From: an uncultured Leuconostoc sp.
Lineage (GTDB): Bacteria > Bacillota > Bacilli > Lactobacillales > Lactobacillaceae
NCBI RefSeq assembly: GCF_946222815.1
Contig: NZ_CAMJRK010000029.1
Location: forward strand, 1 to 15,232
Direction of reading: 5' to 3'
Length of the DNA: 15,232 nucleotides
The notes below the pieces were generated by a model, which was given only the letters and a program-made list of their open reading frames with translations, was not told the DNA's origin and searched no databases. Position 1 is the first letter of the stretch; each line of letters begins with the position of its first letter. The translations under genes were made by a program, and so were the position numbers. Positions 6,647 to 14,499 of this stretch are shown here, one piece after another.

Positions 6647-8443
6647 ATGAGATTAAAATTTTTATCTGGTGTGGTGCCATTGGTTTTATTTGGATTCATT
6701 GTCACAAGTCATTCGGTCATTTATGCAGATGTCCAAGTTACGAACAATGTTGACAATTATAGTAAACCCAGCTTGGAGCCTGATTATCAAAAAACGGACG
6801 CAAGTAATAGTCAAGACATTGCTGTACAATTTTTAGGTATCAATGATTTACATGGCGGATTAGAGACAACTGGACCTGTAGATATTGGTACAAAAGCGTA
6901 TGAAGGTGCGGGAACGGTTGGGCGGTTAGCAGCCTATTTAAACCAAGCAGAATCACAATTTAAGAAAGTTACGAAATCGGATAATAGTTTGCGTATTGAA
7001 GCCGGTGACATGGTGGGTGGTGCACCGGCAAATTCATCTTTGCTGGCACATGAATCAACCATGCATGTGCTAAAAGCAATGAAGTTCAAAATCGGGACTT
7101 TAGGAAATCATGAATTTGATCAAGGATTGCCAGAATTTAATCGTATATTGACTGGTGGTGCGCCAAGTAGTCAGGCAGATTCCTTGGTAAAAAAATACGC
7201 ACACTATTCATCGGGCATCGACATGGTCGTGGCTAATGTTATCAACAAAAAAGACCATAAAATACCTTATGGTTATAAGCCCTACATCATTAAGACAGTG
7301 AAGCAAAATAATAAAACAGCCAAAATTGGTATTATTGGCTTAGAAACATCAACGTTACCCAGTTTGACATTGTATAAAAATTATAAAGATTATCAGGTGC
7401 TCGATGAAGCCGATACGATTGCCAAATATGACAAGATTTTACGTGATAAAGGCGTTAATGCAGTCGTAGTTGTTGGTCACACAGGTGTTCAGAGTAAAGA
7501 TAAGACAACTAGTGGCCCAACAGTCGATATTTTACAAAAGCTCAATAAGATTGATCCAAATAATAATGTTGGGTTATATATCGCTGCACATTCACATCAA
7601 TATGCCAATGCTCAAGTTGGGAATACAGATGTCGTGCAAGCTGTCTATACGGGCAAAGCGTACGATAATAGTTGGGCTTATGTCAGCTCTAAAACTGGCA
7701 AATTCACCAAAGTATCAACACATGTTTATCCAGTATTATCGCAAAAAGACGATAGTGAGACAAAAGCTGATAAAAAAGTTGTGTCAATTGTGAAAGATGC
7801 CGATAAACGTGTGAAAAGTAAGGTCAACAATGTGATTGGTTATGCGGGTAAGGCAGAAACAATTACCGGACGATTGCATAATAGCGCAAGCATGGAAAAC
7901 CAAGCAGGCGAGTTGGTTGCTGATGCGCAGTTATTTGGGGCACAAAAGGCTGGTTTGAAGCCTGATTTTGCCTTTACAAATACTGGTGGTGTCAGATCAG
8001 ATTTGGTTGTGAAATCTAATAAAGCGATTACGTGGGGATCGGCAATAGCGGTACAACCGTTTGGCAATATTTTACAGGTTGTTGACATGACAGGTGCGCA
8101 AATCCGTCAAGCATTGAATGAACAATATGATGAGGATCAACACTATTATTTGCAAATAGCTGGTTTGAGTTATAGTTATGCAAAGGATGAGAATCAGGCT
8201 GACGTTGTCAAAGACATATGGAACAGTCAGGGACAACTAGTTGCAGATGATCAAACTTATCGTGTCGTGATTAACGACTTCTTGCATGGTGGTGGGGATA
8301 ATTTTCAGGCATTCAAAGATACTAAGATAGTTGGGGCAGTTGGCACGGATACAGAGACGTTTGTTAAGTATATTAAGGCGATGACCAAAACAGAGCATAA
8401 GGTCGTGCCGCCGATATTGAATAGAAAAAAATTAATTGAATGA
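6647..8443 (+). CDS. Secreted 5'-nucleotidase / UshA-type metallophosphoesterase
   Basis: This is an extracellular calcineurin-like phosphoesterase with a 5'-nucleotidase C-terminal domain. It probably strips phosphate from nucleotides (and may open 2',3'-cyclic nucleotides) so nucleosides and phosphate can be taken up. ATG 6647 is preferred over ATG 6641 because AGGGAG (6634-6639) is only one base from 6641 but seven from 6647; that gives 598 residues. Residues 1-28 are a signal peptide (MRLK, hydrophobic core, likely cleavage after IYA). Metal-ligand motifs are in order: NDLHG (66-70), GDMVGG (120-125), GNHEFDQG (153-160), GHTG (277-280) and AAHSHQ (313-318). The C-terminal domain shows TNTGGVRSD (444-452), QPFGN (470-474) and NDFLHGGGDNF (543-553). 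There is no LPxTG or other wall anchor; the protein ends in NRKKLIE, so it is released or loosely bound. It stands alone, with its own promoter and a terminator after it. Confidence 0.9.
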   Translation: MRLKFLSGVVPLVLFGFIVTSHSVIYADVQVTNNVDNYSKPSLEPDYQKTDASNSQDIAVQFLGINDLHGGLETTGPVDIGTKAYEGAGTVGRLAAYLNQAESQFKKVTKSDNSLRIEAGDMVGGAPANSSLLAHESTMHVLKAMKFKIGTLGNHEFDQGLPEFNRILTGGAPSSQADSLVKKYAHYSSGIDMVVANVINKKDHKIPYGYKPYIIKTVKQNNKTAKIGIIGLETSTLPSLTLYKNYKDYQVLDEADTIAKYDKILRDKGVNAVVVVGHTGVQSKDKTTSGPTVDILQKLNKIDPNNNVGLYIAAHSHQYANAQVGNTDVVQAVYTGKAYDNSWAYVSSKTGKFTKVSTHVYPVLSQKDDSETKADKKVVSIVKDADKRVKSKVNNVIGYAGKAETITGRLHNSASMENQAGELVADAQLFGAQKAGLKPDFAFTNTGGVRSDLVVKSNKAITWGSAIAVQPFGNILQVVDMTGAQIRQALNEQYDEDQHYYLQIAGLSYSYAKDENQADVVKDIWNSQGQLVADDQTYRVVINDFLHGGGDNFQAFKDTKIVGAVGTDTETFVKYIKAMTKTEHKVVPPILNRKKLIE

Positions 8444-8447
8444 AAAG

Positions 8448-8476
8448 AAAAAGCATCTTGTAAAAGATGCTTTTTT
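8448..8476. terminator. Bidirectional terminator between nucleotidase and MFS gene
   Basis: A long perfect stem, AAAAAGCATCTT pairing with AAGATGCTTTTT around a four-base GTAA loop, is flanked by A's on the left and T's on the right. It can end both convergent transcripts. Confidence 0.92.
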
Positions 8477-8483
8477 GATAAGG

Positions 8484-9656
8484 TTAATGACCTTTAAATC
8501 GAACCGTAAACGTCAACAGACTGGCAATTGCTAAAATAACTGCGACAAACATGTAAGGTAAGTTGCTGCCGATATCCAAGAGGACACCACCGAGTACTGG
8601 GCCAATGATATTACCAACACTAGTTAAAGACATGTTCAAACCGCTGATTAAGCCTTGCCGTTCTTCGTTTACATGTGATAATAATGTTGTAATCGCTGGA
8701 CGTAGGACATCAAAGCCAACAAAGGCAATGAGTGTGGCGACAAAAACTTCCCATTTACTTTGCGACAATAGGATCCAAATAATGGCTAGAAATCCTGCTA
8801 TGAAGCTGATACGAACGACCATTAATTCGCCGATATAACGTACCATTTTTTCAAAAAAGACCACCTGAATAATTAATGATAGGAAACCGTTGACAACTAA
8901 GAACCAGGCAATTTCAGTTAAATTAAAACCACGCACATCATGGAAATAAAGACTAAACATATTTTCAAAGGCTGCTAATCCGAATGAAGCCACAAGGATC
9001 ATAATGAGTAACATGGTTAGTGCGACAGACCAAAACTGACCGTTTAATTTGGTGTTATGAGTTTGCGTTGCATTTTTTTGTGTGATACGCAGCTTTTTTT
9101 CATCCGGCATAAAAATAATAAAGATGACAAAAGCAACTAATCCTAAAATAGCAGAACCAAAGAACGGTAAAGTGTGGTCAATGTTAGCTAAGACACCACC
9201 AATACCAGGGCCTAAAATAATACCACCACTAAATGAGGCTGACAACCAACCAATCACGCGGGCCCGGTTTTCACGCGTTGTCATGTTGGATGCCAATGCA
9301 GTAATAGATGGCATTGACAAGGCGGCGGCTAAGCCACCTAAGGCACGTGCAGTGTTAAGTTGCCAAAGTGAATGGCCAATACCAAAAGCAAATAATCCTT
9401 CAGAAACGGCAAAAAGAAGTAGTCCAGCAGCAATCAATGGGACACGGGCGAATTTGTCTGAGAAACGACCGATGATTGGTGAGGCAATAAATTGGACAGC
9501 AGCAAATAACGCTGCCATGATGCCCATGTCAGTTGCAGTAAGCGACATATCTTCTTTAATATAAGGTTCAACTGGAATAATCAGACCAATACCAAGCATA
9601 ATTAAGAGCTGTGAACCGACCAATAGCACTAAGGCACGTTGTTGAATTTTTGTCAT
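8484..9656 (-). CDS. MFS (DHA1) multidrug-type efflux transporter
   Basis: This is a membrane drug/proton antiporter of the NorA/TetA-like 12-helix group; the substrate is not identifiable. From ATG at 9656 the protein is 390 residues, typical for the family. Motif A is GRFSDKFAR at 63-71 between TM2 and TM3. The antiporter motif C is GGIILGPGIGG at 144-154 in TM5, and a second GP..GG (IIGPVLGG, 350-357) lies in the C-terminal half. A charged cytoplasmic loop (about 185-205) divides two six-helix halves. The frame stays open upstream to 9815, but that part contains the leader terminator and promoter and reads as non-membrane junk, so MTKIQQRALVLL is taken as the true N-terminus. No strong Shine-Dalgarno precedes it. 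A terminator in the leader suggests expression is controlled by attenuation. Confidence 0.88.
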   Translation of the reverse strand: MTKIQQRALVLLVGSQLLIMLGIGLIIPVEPYIKEDMSLTATDMGIMAALFAAVQFIASPIIGRFSDKFARVPLIAAGLLLFAVSEGLFAFGIGHSLWQLNTARALGGLAAALSMPSITALASNMTTRENRARVIGWLSASFSGGIILGPGIGGVLANIDHTLPFFGSAILGLVAFVIFIIFMPDEKKLRITQKNATQTHNTKLNGQFWSVALTMLLIMILVASFGLAAFENMFSLYFHDVRGFNLTEIAWFLVVNGFLSLIIQVVFFEKMVRYIGELMVVRISFIAGFLAIIWILLSQSKWEVFVATLIAFVGFDVLRPAITTLLSHVNEERQGLISGLNMSLTSVGNIIGPVLGGVLLDIGSNLPYMFVAVILAIASLLTFTVRFKGH

Positions 9657-9699
9657 GAGAAATGAGCACGCTTTCTTTCGATTTTGTAAAAAAGGGTAT

Positions 9700-9729
9700 A
9701 AAAAAGAGGGCGTCGCATTGACAACGCCC
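9700..9729 (-). terminator. Leader terminator (attenuator) upstream of the MFS gene
   Basis: Read on the minus strand: GGGCGTTG (9729-9722), loop TCAATG, CGACGCCC (9715-9708), then TC and six T's ending at 9700. One pair is G-U on the minus strand but a C-A mismatch on the plus strand, so the hairpin belongs to the minus transcript. It lies between the promoter (9803-9831) and the start codon (9656), as an attenuator would. Confidence 0.75.
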
Positions 9730-9802
9730 AGTCTACATCCACTATTGCAGGATAACGCAAACACAATTTTAATCGTGTCAGTATCTATTACTATCTCAGA
9801 AT

Positions 9803-9831
9803 AGAATATCATCAAAAAAAGTTGGTGTCAA
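9803..9831 (-). promoter_or_regulatory. Promoter of the MFS gene
   Basis: On the minus strand, TTGACA (9831-9826), a 17-base spacer and TATTCT (9808-9803). Transcription would start near 9796, giving a leader of about 140 bases with two further small hairpins: ACACGAT/ATTGTGT near 9777-9760, and TTGC/GCAA just after it. Confidence 0.62.
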
Positions 9832-9891
9832 GACAATCATGACGTACTAAAGTTAATCAATATTGGATTAAAAAATGAGTAAAGATATGTC

Positions 9892-9906
9892 TTTGCGACG
9901 CGCAAA
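9892..9906. promoter_or_regulatory. 15-base dyad upstream of the SteT-like permease
   Basis: TTTGCG-ACG-CGCAAA is a perfect 6-base inverted repeat around three bases, about 47 bases before the permease start. It overlaps the best -35 candidate TTGCGA (9893-9898), paired at 18 bases with TAAAAT (9917-9922), so a repressor bound there would block transcription. The promoter call itself is weak. Confidence 0.45.
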
Positions 9907-9952
9907 CTGTTATTATAAAATAGTATGATTAAATGTAGTTAAAGAGGTAAAC

Positions 9953-11275
9953 ATGGGAACGAATCAAAATCTTAATCGCACAATGACGTTAATTCCGGCA
10001 ATTTCAACAGTGGTCGGGATAGTCATTGGTGCTGGTGTGTTTTATAAAGCATCAAGTGTCGCTGATGCGACAGGATCAACAAGTATGTCATTGTTTGTAT
10101 GGCTTGTTGGTGGCTTGATTAGTTTAGCAGCTGGTTTAACTGGTGCTGAATTGGCAGCAGCTTTGCCACAAACTGGTGGTATGTTAGTCTATATCGAACG
10201 TGCCTACGGAAAATTAACTAGTTATTTATTAGGTTGGGCACAAATCATCATTTATTTTCCAGCCAGTCTGGCGGCCAAAGGCATTATCTTCGGCACACAG
10301 GTGGCTAACCTGTTTCATTGGGGATATATTGCCATTATTCCTTCAGGTATCGCAGCATTAGTCTCTGTAGCGGCTATTAATATGCTTGGTTCAAAAATTG
10401 CTGGGCAGTTCCAGTCAATCACCTTATTGTTCAAACTCATTCCATTAGCGTTGATCATTATTTTTGGTCTATTACAGCCTGGTGGTGTTGATGTGAGCAT
10501 TTTCCCTGTATCACCTGGACATGCTGTCGGTGGCTGGGCATCTGCTATGGGTGCGGGTCTATTAGCAACGATGTATGCTTATGATGGCTGGATTCATGTT
10601 GGTAATATTGCTGGCGAAATGAAGAATCCAACGCGTGATTTGCCACGAGCTATTGCTGGTGGGTTAATCGGTATCATTGTGATTTACTTGCTTGTGAACT
10701 ATGCTTTCTTACATGCGTTACCTTTTAACGCTGTTCAGGGCAATGCCAACACTGCAATGGATGCTGCGCAACAGATTTTTGGTGGTTTCGGTGGTAAATT
10801 AATTACGATTGGTATTCTTATTTCCATTTATGGGACATTGAATGGTTATACGATGACGGGGATGCGCTTACCTTACGCCATGGCTTTGGAAAAAGGGTTG
10901 CCATTTTCTAACCAGTTGGTTAAATTAAATCGTTTTCAAGTGCCTTATGTCGCAGGCATATTCCAACTTGTCTTAGCGATTGGTTTAATGTTTATGGGTG
11001 GGTTTGATATGCTCACGGATATGTTGGTTTTTGTGATTTGGTTATTTTACACATTAGTCTTTGTGGCAGTCATTAAGTTGCGCCATACAGAACCAGATCT
11101 TAAAAGACCTTATCGTGTACCATTGTATCCAGTCGTGCCAATTATTGCTATTTTAGGTGGTTTGTTCATCATTGTCATGACATTGATGACAGAATGGCAG
11201 TTGGCCTTGATTGGTGTCGGCGCTACCTTAGCAGGGTTGCCATTATACTTTGTGATGCAACACCGTCAAAAATAA
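9953..11275 (+). CDS. APC amino-acid permease, SteT-like (Ser/Thr exchanger type)
   Basis: This is a cytoplasmic-membrane amino-acid transporter of the APC superfamily, LAT-like branch. The 440 residues form about twelve hydrophobic segments. The unwound TM1 substrate motif is GIVIGAGVF (22-30). TM6 carries YAYDGWIHVGNIAGEMKNP (208-226), with the conserved GEMKNP loop. An NGYTMTGMRLPYAMA stretch near 297-311 and a C-terminal YRVPLYPVVPI segment also fit. These features closely resemble the Bacillus subtilis Ser/Thr exchanger SteT as I remember it, so serine/threonine exchange is the best guess, though the substrate cannot be read from sequence. AGAGG (9943-9947) lies five bases before ATG 9953. 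It is divergent from the MFS gene and has its own terminator, so it looks monocistronic. Confidence 0.88.
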   Translation: MGTNQNLNRTMTLIPAISTVVGIVIGAGVFYKASSVADATGSTSMSLFVWLVGGLISLAAGLTGAELAAALPQTGGMLVYIERAYGKLTSYLLGWAQIIIYFPASLAAKGIIFGTQVANLFHWGYIAIIPSGIAALVSVAAINMLGSKIAGQFQSITLLFKLIPLALIIIFGLLQPGGVDVSIFPVSPGHAVGGWASAMGAGLLATMYAYDGWIHVGNIAGEMKNPTRDLPRAIAGGLIGIIVIYLLVNYAFLHALPFNAVQGNANTAMDAAQQIFGGFGGKLITIGILISIYGTLNGYTMTGMRLPYAMALEKGLPFSNQLVKLNRFQVPYVAGIFQLVLAIGLMFMGGFDMLTDMLVFVIWLFYTLVFVAVIKLRHTEPDLKRPYRVPLYPVVPIIAILGGLFIIVMTLMTEWQLALIGVGATLAGLPLYFVMQHRQK

Positions 11276-11299
11276 AAAGTTTGTGGTCTTGAAAGTCAC

Positions 11300-11343
11300 G
11301 CGATAACTTGGACAGTCTGGTATGTCTATGTTATCGCTTTTTT
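11300..11343 (+). terminator. Intrinsic terminator after the SteT-like permease
   Basis: GCGATAAC (11300-11307) pairs with GTTATCGC (11330-11337). An inner GACA/TGTC pairing extends the hairpin, and a T run follows to 11343. Confidence 0.85.
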
Positions 11344-11484
11344 GCTAGCATAAAACAGATAAATAGTATGACTGGTATAACTGAAAATGTGTGTTCGATA
11401 GTGCCTGAAAAACTGTATCAGAATCATGTCAGTTCAGTCGTTTTATCTAATTTTTTTGGCCTGTTCATCAGCAGTAGTTTTTTT

Positions 11485-11493
11485 TGATATAAT
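11485..11493 (+). promoter_or_regulatory. Extended -10 promoter of the second permease
   Basis: TGA-TATAAT (11485-11493) is a perfect extended -10 behind a T tract; no clear -35 is seen. It places the transcript start near 11500, which supports ATG 11525 as the permease start. Confidence 0.6.
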
Positions 11494-11524
11494 TAGGGTA
11501 ACTTTTAGAAAAGAAGATGAGATC

Positions 11525-12811
11525 ATGGCAGAAAAAAGATTACTTTCGCCGCCAGTCGTTTATTTACTGGGAATTAATTCAATCATTGGTTCAGGTATTT
11601 TTCTGTTATCTGGCAAAATTTACCGTGATGCGGGGACATGGAGCCTATTGGCCATCTTATTGGCAGGACTTTCTATTTTTGTCATTGCGTTTTCATATGC
11701 TAATATGAGTAAATTATATCCCGAAAATGGTGGAGCATTTATCTACGCTAAAGCAGTTTTTGGTCGTTTTGCCGGTTTCATTGTTGGCATGGTAACATGG
11801 TTGTTAGGCACTGTGACAATGGCGACAGAGGTATCTGCACTTCTGACTGCGATCAAAATGATTTCGCCAAACATTAATACGCGCATGATTGGTGTTGTCA
11901 TACTTATCATATTAGGACTCATATCTTGTTTTGGTTCGGCGATTATTTCTGTGTTAGACAATGTGACGTCTTTGATTAAGGTTTTAATTGTGATTATTTT
12001 TATTGTAACGACCATTTGGCTGGTTAAAATAGCCAATTTCAATTTCTTATCTTTGGCACCGCAGTCACTTTCAACAGGACTGACTGGCTTTTTATCGGCA
12101 TATGGGACTGTTTTCTTCTTCTTTACTGGTTTTTCATTTTTACCGGTTAATGCGGAAAAAATGAAGAATCCGGCTAAAAATTTGCCAAAAATTATGAGTC
12201 TCGTCATGATTACTTGTATCGTGATTTATGTGATCATTCAGGGTATTACCATTGGTGTGTTAGGTCATCACTTGCCAGATACGATTGTGCCTGCGGCGAC
12301 AATTTTCTCGGAAGTTGTTGGTGCCATTGGCATACCACTGTTTGTTATTAGTGTTTGTTGGTCAATATTTGGCGTAATTGTGGCCACAACCTTTAATACA
12401 CCCACAATTCTTTCTAGCCTAGCTTTAGATCATGAAGATGTCCCTTTATTAGTGGCTCGAAAGAATCGCTTTGGGAGTCCAGTGCTAGCCGTCATGTTAA
12501 CCACGGTTGTTGGTATTGTCCTCTTTTTAACTGGTAATTATGTTTTTCTTAGTGGCTTAACCGTGTTTATGAGTTTTGTTCAATATCTATCAACAGGCTT
12601 AGCAAATATTAAAGCAAAATATCGTTGGATTGGTTGGGGAACTGTGTTATTCTCGCTCATTCTATTAGCATCATTTACACCACGCGTGTTGCTATTCGGT
12701 ATTAGCTTCATCGTGATATTATCTGTGATTTATTTATTTGTCAAAGTAGACGATGCACACTTAGACAAAATTAAGCAGCAAAAAAAGATACTCAAAGAAA
12801 GGCATGTTTAA
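11525..12811 (+). CDS. APC superfamily amino-acid permease
   Basis: This is a membrane amino-acid transporter of unknown specificity, 428 residues from ATG 11525. TM1 carries the APC motif NSIIGSGIF (18-26). The TM6-loop region is FTGFSFLPVNAEKMKNPAKN (200-219), with a conserved E-x-x-KNP. The rest is about twelve hydrophobic spans and a Lys-rich cytoplasmic end (DKIKQQKKILKERHV). The frame remains open upstream to 11426, but a promoter -10 lies inside that extension and the APC homology starts at MAEKRLL, so the extension is discarded. The ribosome site is weak (AGAAG-type). The next gene begins two bases after its stop, so the permease and the DUF2130 protein are probably cotranscribed. It is not a recent duplicate of the permease at 9953: the two share only superfamily motifs. 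Confidence 0.85.
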   Translation: MAEKRLLSPPVVYLLGINSIIGSGIFLLSGKIYRDAGTWSLLAILLAGLSIFVIAFSYANMSKLYPENGGAFIYAKAVFGRFAGFIVGMVTWLLGTVTMATEVSALLTAIKMISPNINTRMIGVVILIILGLISCFGSAIISVLDNVTSLIKVLIVIIFIVTTIWLVKIANFNFLSLAPQSLSTGLTGFLSAYGTVFFFFTGFSFLPVNAEKMKNPAKNLPKIMSLVMITCIVIYVIIQGITIGVLGHHLPDTIVPAATIFSEVVGAIGIPLFVISVCWSIFGVIVATTFNTPTILSSLALDHEDVPLLVARKNRFGSPVLAVMLTTVVGIVLFLTGNYVFLSGLTVFMSFVQYLSTGLANIKAKYRWIGWGTVLFSLILLASFTPRVLLFGISFIVILSVIYLFVKVDDAHLDKIKQQKKILKERHV

Positions 12812-12813
12812 TC

Positions 12814-14202
12814 ATGACAAAAATTAAATTCCACATTGCATCACAGACTGAATTAGTGTTAGATCAAGTTGCTCAAGTTGGTGATATGATTGATTTGACT
12901 GATGAGCAAAATATTGATACCAGCATTATCAACGGTAAAATCGCTGATATTATCGCGGAGCGGGTTGCCCAAGCCAAAGAAGAATGGGCAGTACAACAAA
13001 CGAAACAAACGGATATTGAGCTGGCTAATCAGTTACAGACGCAAAAACAAACGTTACAAGTAACTATTAATGATAAAGAAAACCGGATAGTTGCGCTCGA
13101 AACCGAACTTAAAAGTATCGCGCAACAAAATGATGCCGAGCTAAAAACGCAATTAGTACAACAAGAATTAACCATGCAAGCGACTTTAGCGCAAAAGCAA
13201 ACTGAAATTGCTGAACTAGAATCGAAAATTGAAACGATTACTCAGCAAAGCCAATCTGAACTGGCAACACAACTGCTTAAAAAAGAAGCAGCAGTTCAAA
13301 GTGAGTTAGCGCAACGCGATCAAAAAGTGTCTGAGTTAACGTCACAATTACAACTGAAGGACCAAGAAAAACAGTTACAGTTGGCTAACGTTCAAAGTCA
13401 ATATGAAGCGCAACTCAAAACTGCTAATGAACAAGTTGAGTTCTATAAAGACTTTAAAGCACGCCAATCAACTAAAGAGATTGGTGAAAGTTTGGAACAA
13501 TATGCGATGACGGAATTCAACAAAATTCGGCCATATGCTTTTCCAAATGCTTATTTTGAGAAAGATAATACCTTGTCAGAAACGAACTCTAAGGGGGATT
13601 TCATTTTCCGAGATTTCCAAGATGGGTTGGAATTTATTAGTATTATGTTTGATATGAAAAATGAAGCTGATACGACTGCGTCAAAGCATAAAAATGCAGA
13701 TTTTTTCAAGGAACTAGACAAAGATCGCCGTGAAAAAAAGACGGAATATGCCGTCTTGGTGTCGATGTTAGAAGCGGATGATGATTACTATAATACTGGG
13801 ATTGTGCAAGTCTCAGAGTATGAAAAAATGTATGTGATTCGCCCGCAATTCTTCATTCAATTCATTGGCGTGTTGCGTAATGCAGCGTTGAACAGTGTCG
13901 CTTATAAGCAAGAGTTAGAACAGGTACGCGAGCAAAATGTTGATATCACGAATTTTGAAAGCGACCTAACTAATTTTAAAAGTGCTTTTGGTAAAAATTA
14001 TCAAAGTGCATCAAAAAACTTTAAAACAGCTATTGATGAAATTGATAAGTCCATTGCACGTATGGAAGCCGTTAAACGCTCGCTCACGACATCTGAGAAC
14101 CAGTTGCGTTTAGCTAACAATAAGTTGGAAGATGTGAGCGTTAAGAAGCTGACAAGGGGTAATCCAACGATGAAGGCGAAGTTTGATGAGGTGGGTGAAT
14201 AA
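12814..14202 (+). CDS. DUF2130 family coiled-coil protein with nuclease-like domain
   Basis: The molecular role is unknown. The 462 residues comprise a short N-terminal domain (1-50, starting KIKFHIASQTELVLDQV), a long coiled coil rich in Q, E, L and K (about 50-212), a globular domain (about 213-360) and a C-terminal helical segment (361-445). The globular part (FYKDFKARQSTKEIGESLEQ, then GDFIFRD at 261-267, FDMKNEAD at 279-286, and YYNTGIVQVSEYEKMYVIRPQF) is what I recognise as DUF2130. Its conserved E228, D262 and D280-x-K282 pattern resembles the PD-(D/E)XK nuclease core, an inference rather than a demonstrated activity. The coiled coil contains three consecutive 40-residue repeats (68-187). 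ATG 12814 follows AAGG (12799-12802), and the gene probably shares a transcript with the upstream permease. It has no signal peptide, so it is cytoplasmic. Confidence 0.82.
   Translation: MTKIKFHIASQTELVLDQVAQVGDMIDLTDEQNIDTSIINGKIADIIAERVAQAKEEWAVQQTKQTDIELANQLQTQKQTLQVTINDKENRIVALETELKSIAQQNDAELKTQLVQQELTMQATLAQKQTEIAELESKIETITQQSQSELATQLLKKEAAVQSELAQRDQKVSELTSQLQLKDQEKQLQLANVQSQYEAQLKTANEQVEFYKDFKARQSTKEIGESLEQYAMTEFNKIRPYAFPNAYFEKDNTLSETNSKGDFIFRDFQDGLEFISIMFDMKNEADTTASKHKNADFFKELDKDRREKKTEYAVLVSMLEADDDYYNTGIVQVSEYEKMYVIRPQFFIQFIGVLRNAALNSVAYKQELEQVREQNVDITNFESDLTNFKSAFGKNYQSASKNFKTAIDEIDKSIARMEAVKRSLTTSENQLRLANNKLEDVSVKKLTRGNPTMKAKFDEVGE
13015..13374 (+). repeat. Three tandem 120-bp (40-residue) repeats in the DUF2130 gene
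   Basis: At protein level the units start IELANQLQTQ (68), AELKTQLVQQ (108) and SELATQLLKK (148). Each is exactly 40 residues and most end in Q-rich QQND/QQSQ-like stretches. The DNA copies have diverged, so this is an old internal duplication. A fourth, partial unit may follow (LQLANVQSQY at 188). Confidence 0.75.
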
Positions 14203-14229
14203 AAAAACCATAACAGTCTGTTATGGTTT
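14201..14229 (-). terminator. Terminator of the toxin-antitoxin operon, at the DUF2130 3' end
   Basis: A perfect 11-bp stem AAACCATAACA / TGTTATGGTTT (14205-14215, 14219-14229) with a three-base loop. On the minus strand it is followed by a run of seven T's; on the plus strand the T tract is poor (GAATTT). It therefore mainly serves the minus-strand operon. The toxin stop codon (14223-14221) lies within the stem. Confidence 0.82.
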
Positions 14230-14499
14230 GAATTTATAAATTTTAGAACGTTTGCCAACATAAAGGGCGGTAATGATTAATACCTGATTATCAACCTTTG
14301 TAATGATACGAAAATCATCAATACGAAAGCGAACAAGACCGGATAATTCACCGGTTAATGCTTTAGCAGGGGATGTTGGGAAATCAACATCATGTAGGTG
14401 CGTGATAATCCATTTTGTAATCAGACGTTGGGTGGATTTGTCTAGTTTGAGAAACGTTTTCTTATAAGAGTCTGCGAATGCGACAGTGTATTTAGTCAT
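14221..14499 (-). CDS. RelE/ParE-superfamily toxin
   Basis: The gene encodes a small 92-residue toxin. RelE-like members cleave mRNA in the ribosome A site and ParE-like members poison gyrase; sequence alone does not decide which, though RelE-type is favoured. The fold signature is present: an N-terminal beta strand (YTVAFAD), two helices (SYKKTFLKLDKSTQRLITKW), then the strand series LVRFRIDDFRIITKVD (55-70) and LIITALYVGKRSKIY (74-88). R64, R84 and Y88 sit where RelE toxins have catalytic Arg/Arg/Tyr. Its ATG overlaps the antitoxin end by eight bases (14492-14499), so translation is coupled, with antitoxin first as in most type II systems. The protein is basic overall, as expected for a toxin. 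Confidence 0.88.
   Translation of the reverse strand: MTKYTVAFADSYKKTFLKLDKSTQRLITKWIITHLHDVDFPTSPAKALTGELSGLVRFRIDDFRIITKVDNQVLIITALYVGKRSKIYKFKP

Noticed and set aside
9082..9564. 160-codon open frame on the plus strand opposite the MFS gene
   Set aside because: It is antisense to membrane-protein coding sequence, and its composition mirrors the opposite strand. No ribosome site or recognisable motif.
9657..9815. N-terminal extension of the MFS protein to 9815
   Set aside because: It would place the promoter -10 and the leader terminator inside the coding region, and the family N-terminus begins at MTKIQQR.
11426..11524. N-terminal extension of the second permease to 11426
   Set aside because: An extended -10 TATAAT lies within it at 11485-11493, and APC homology starts at ATG 11525.
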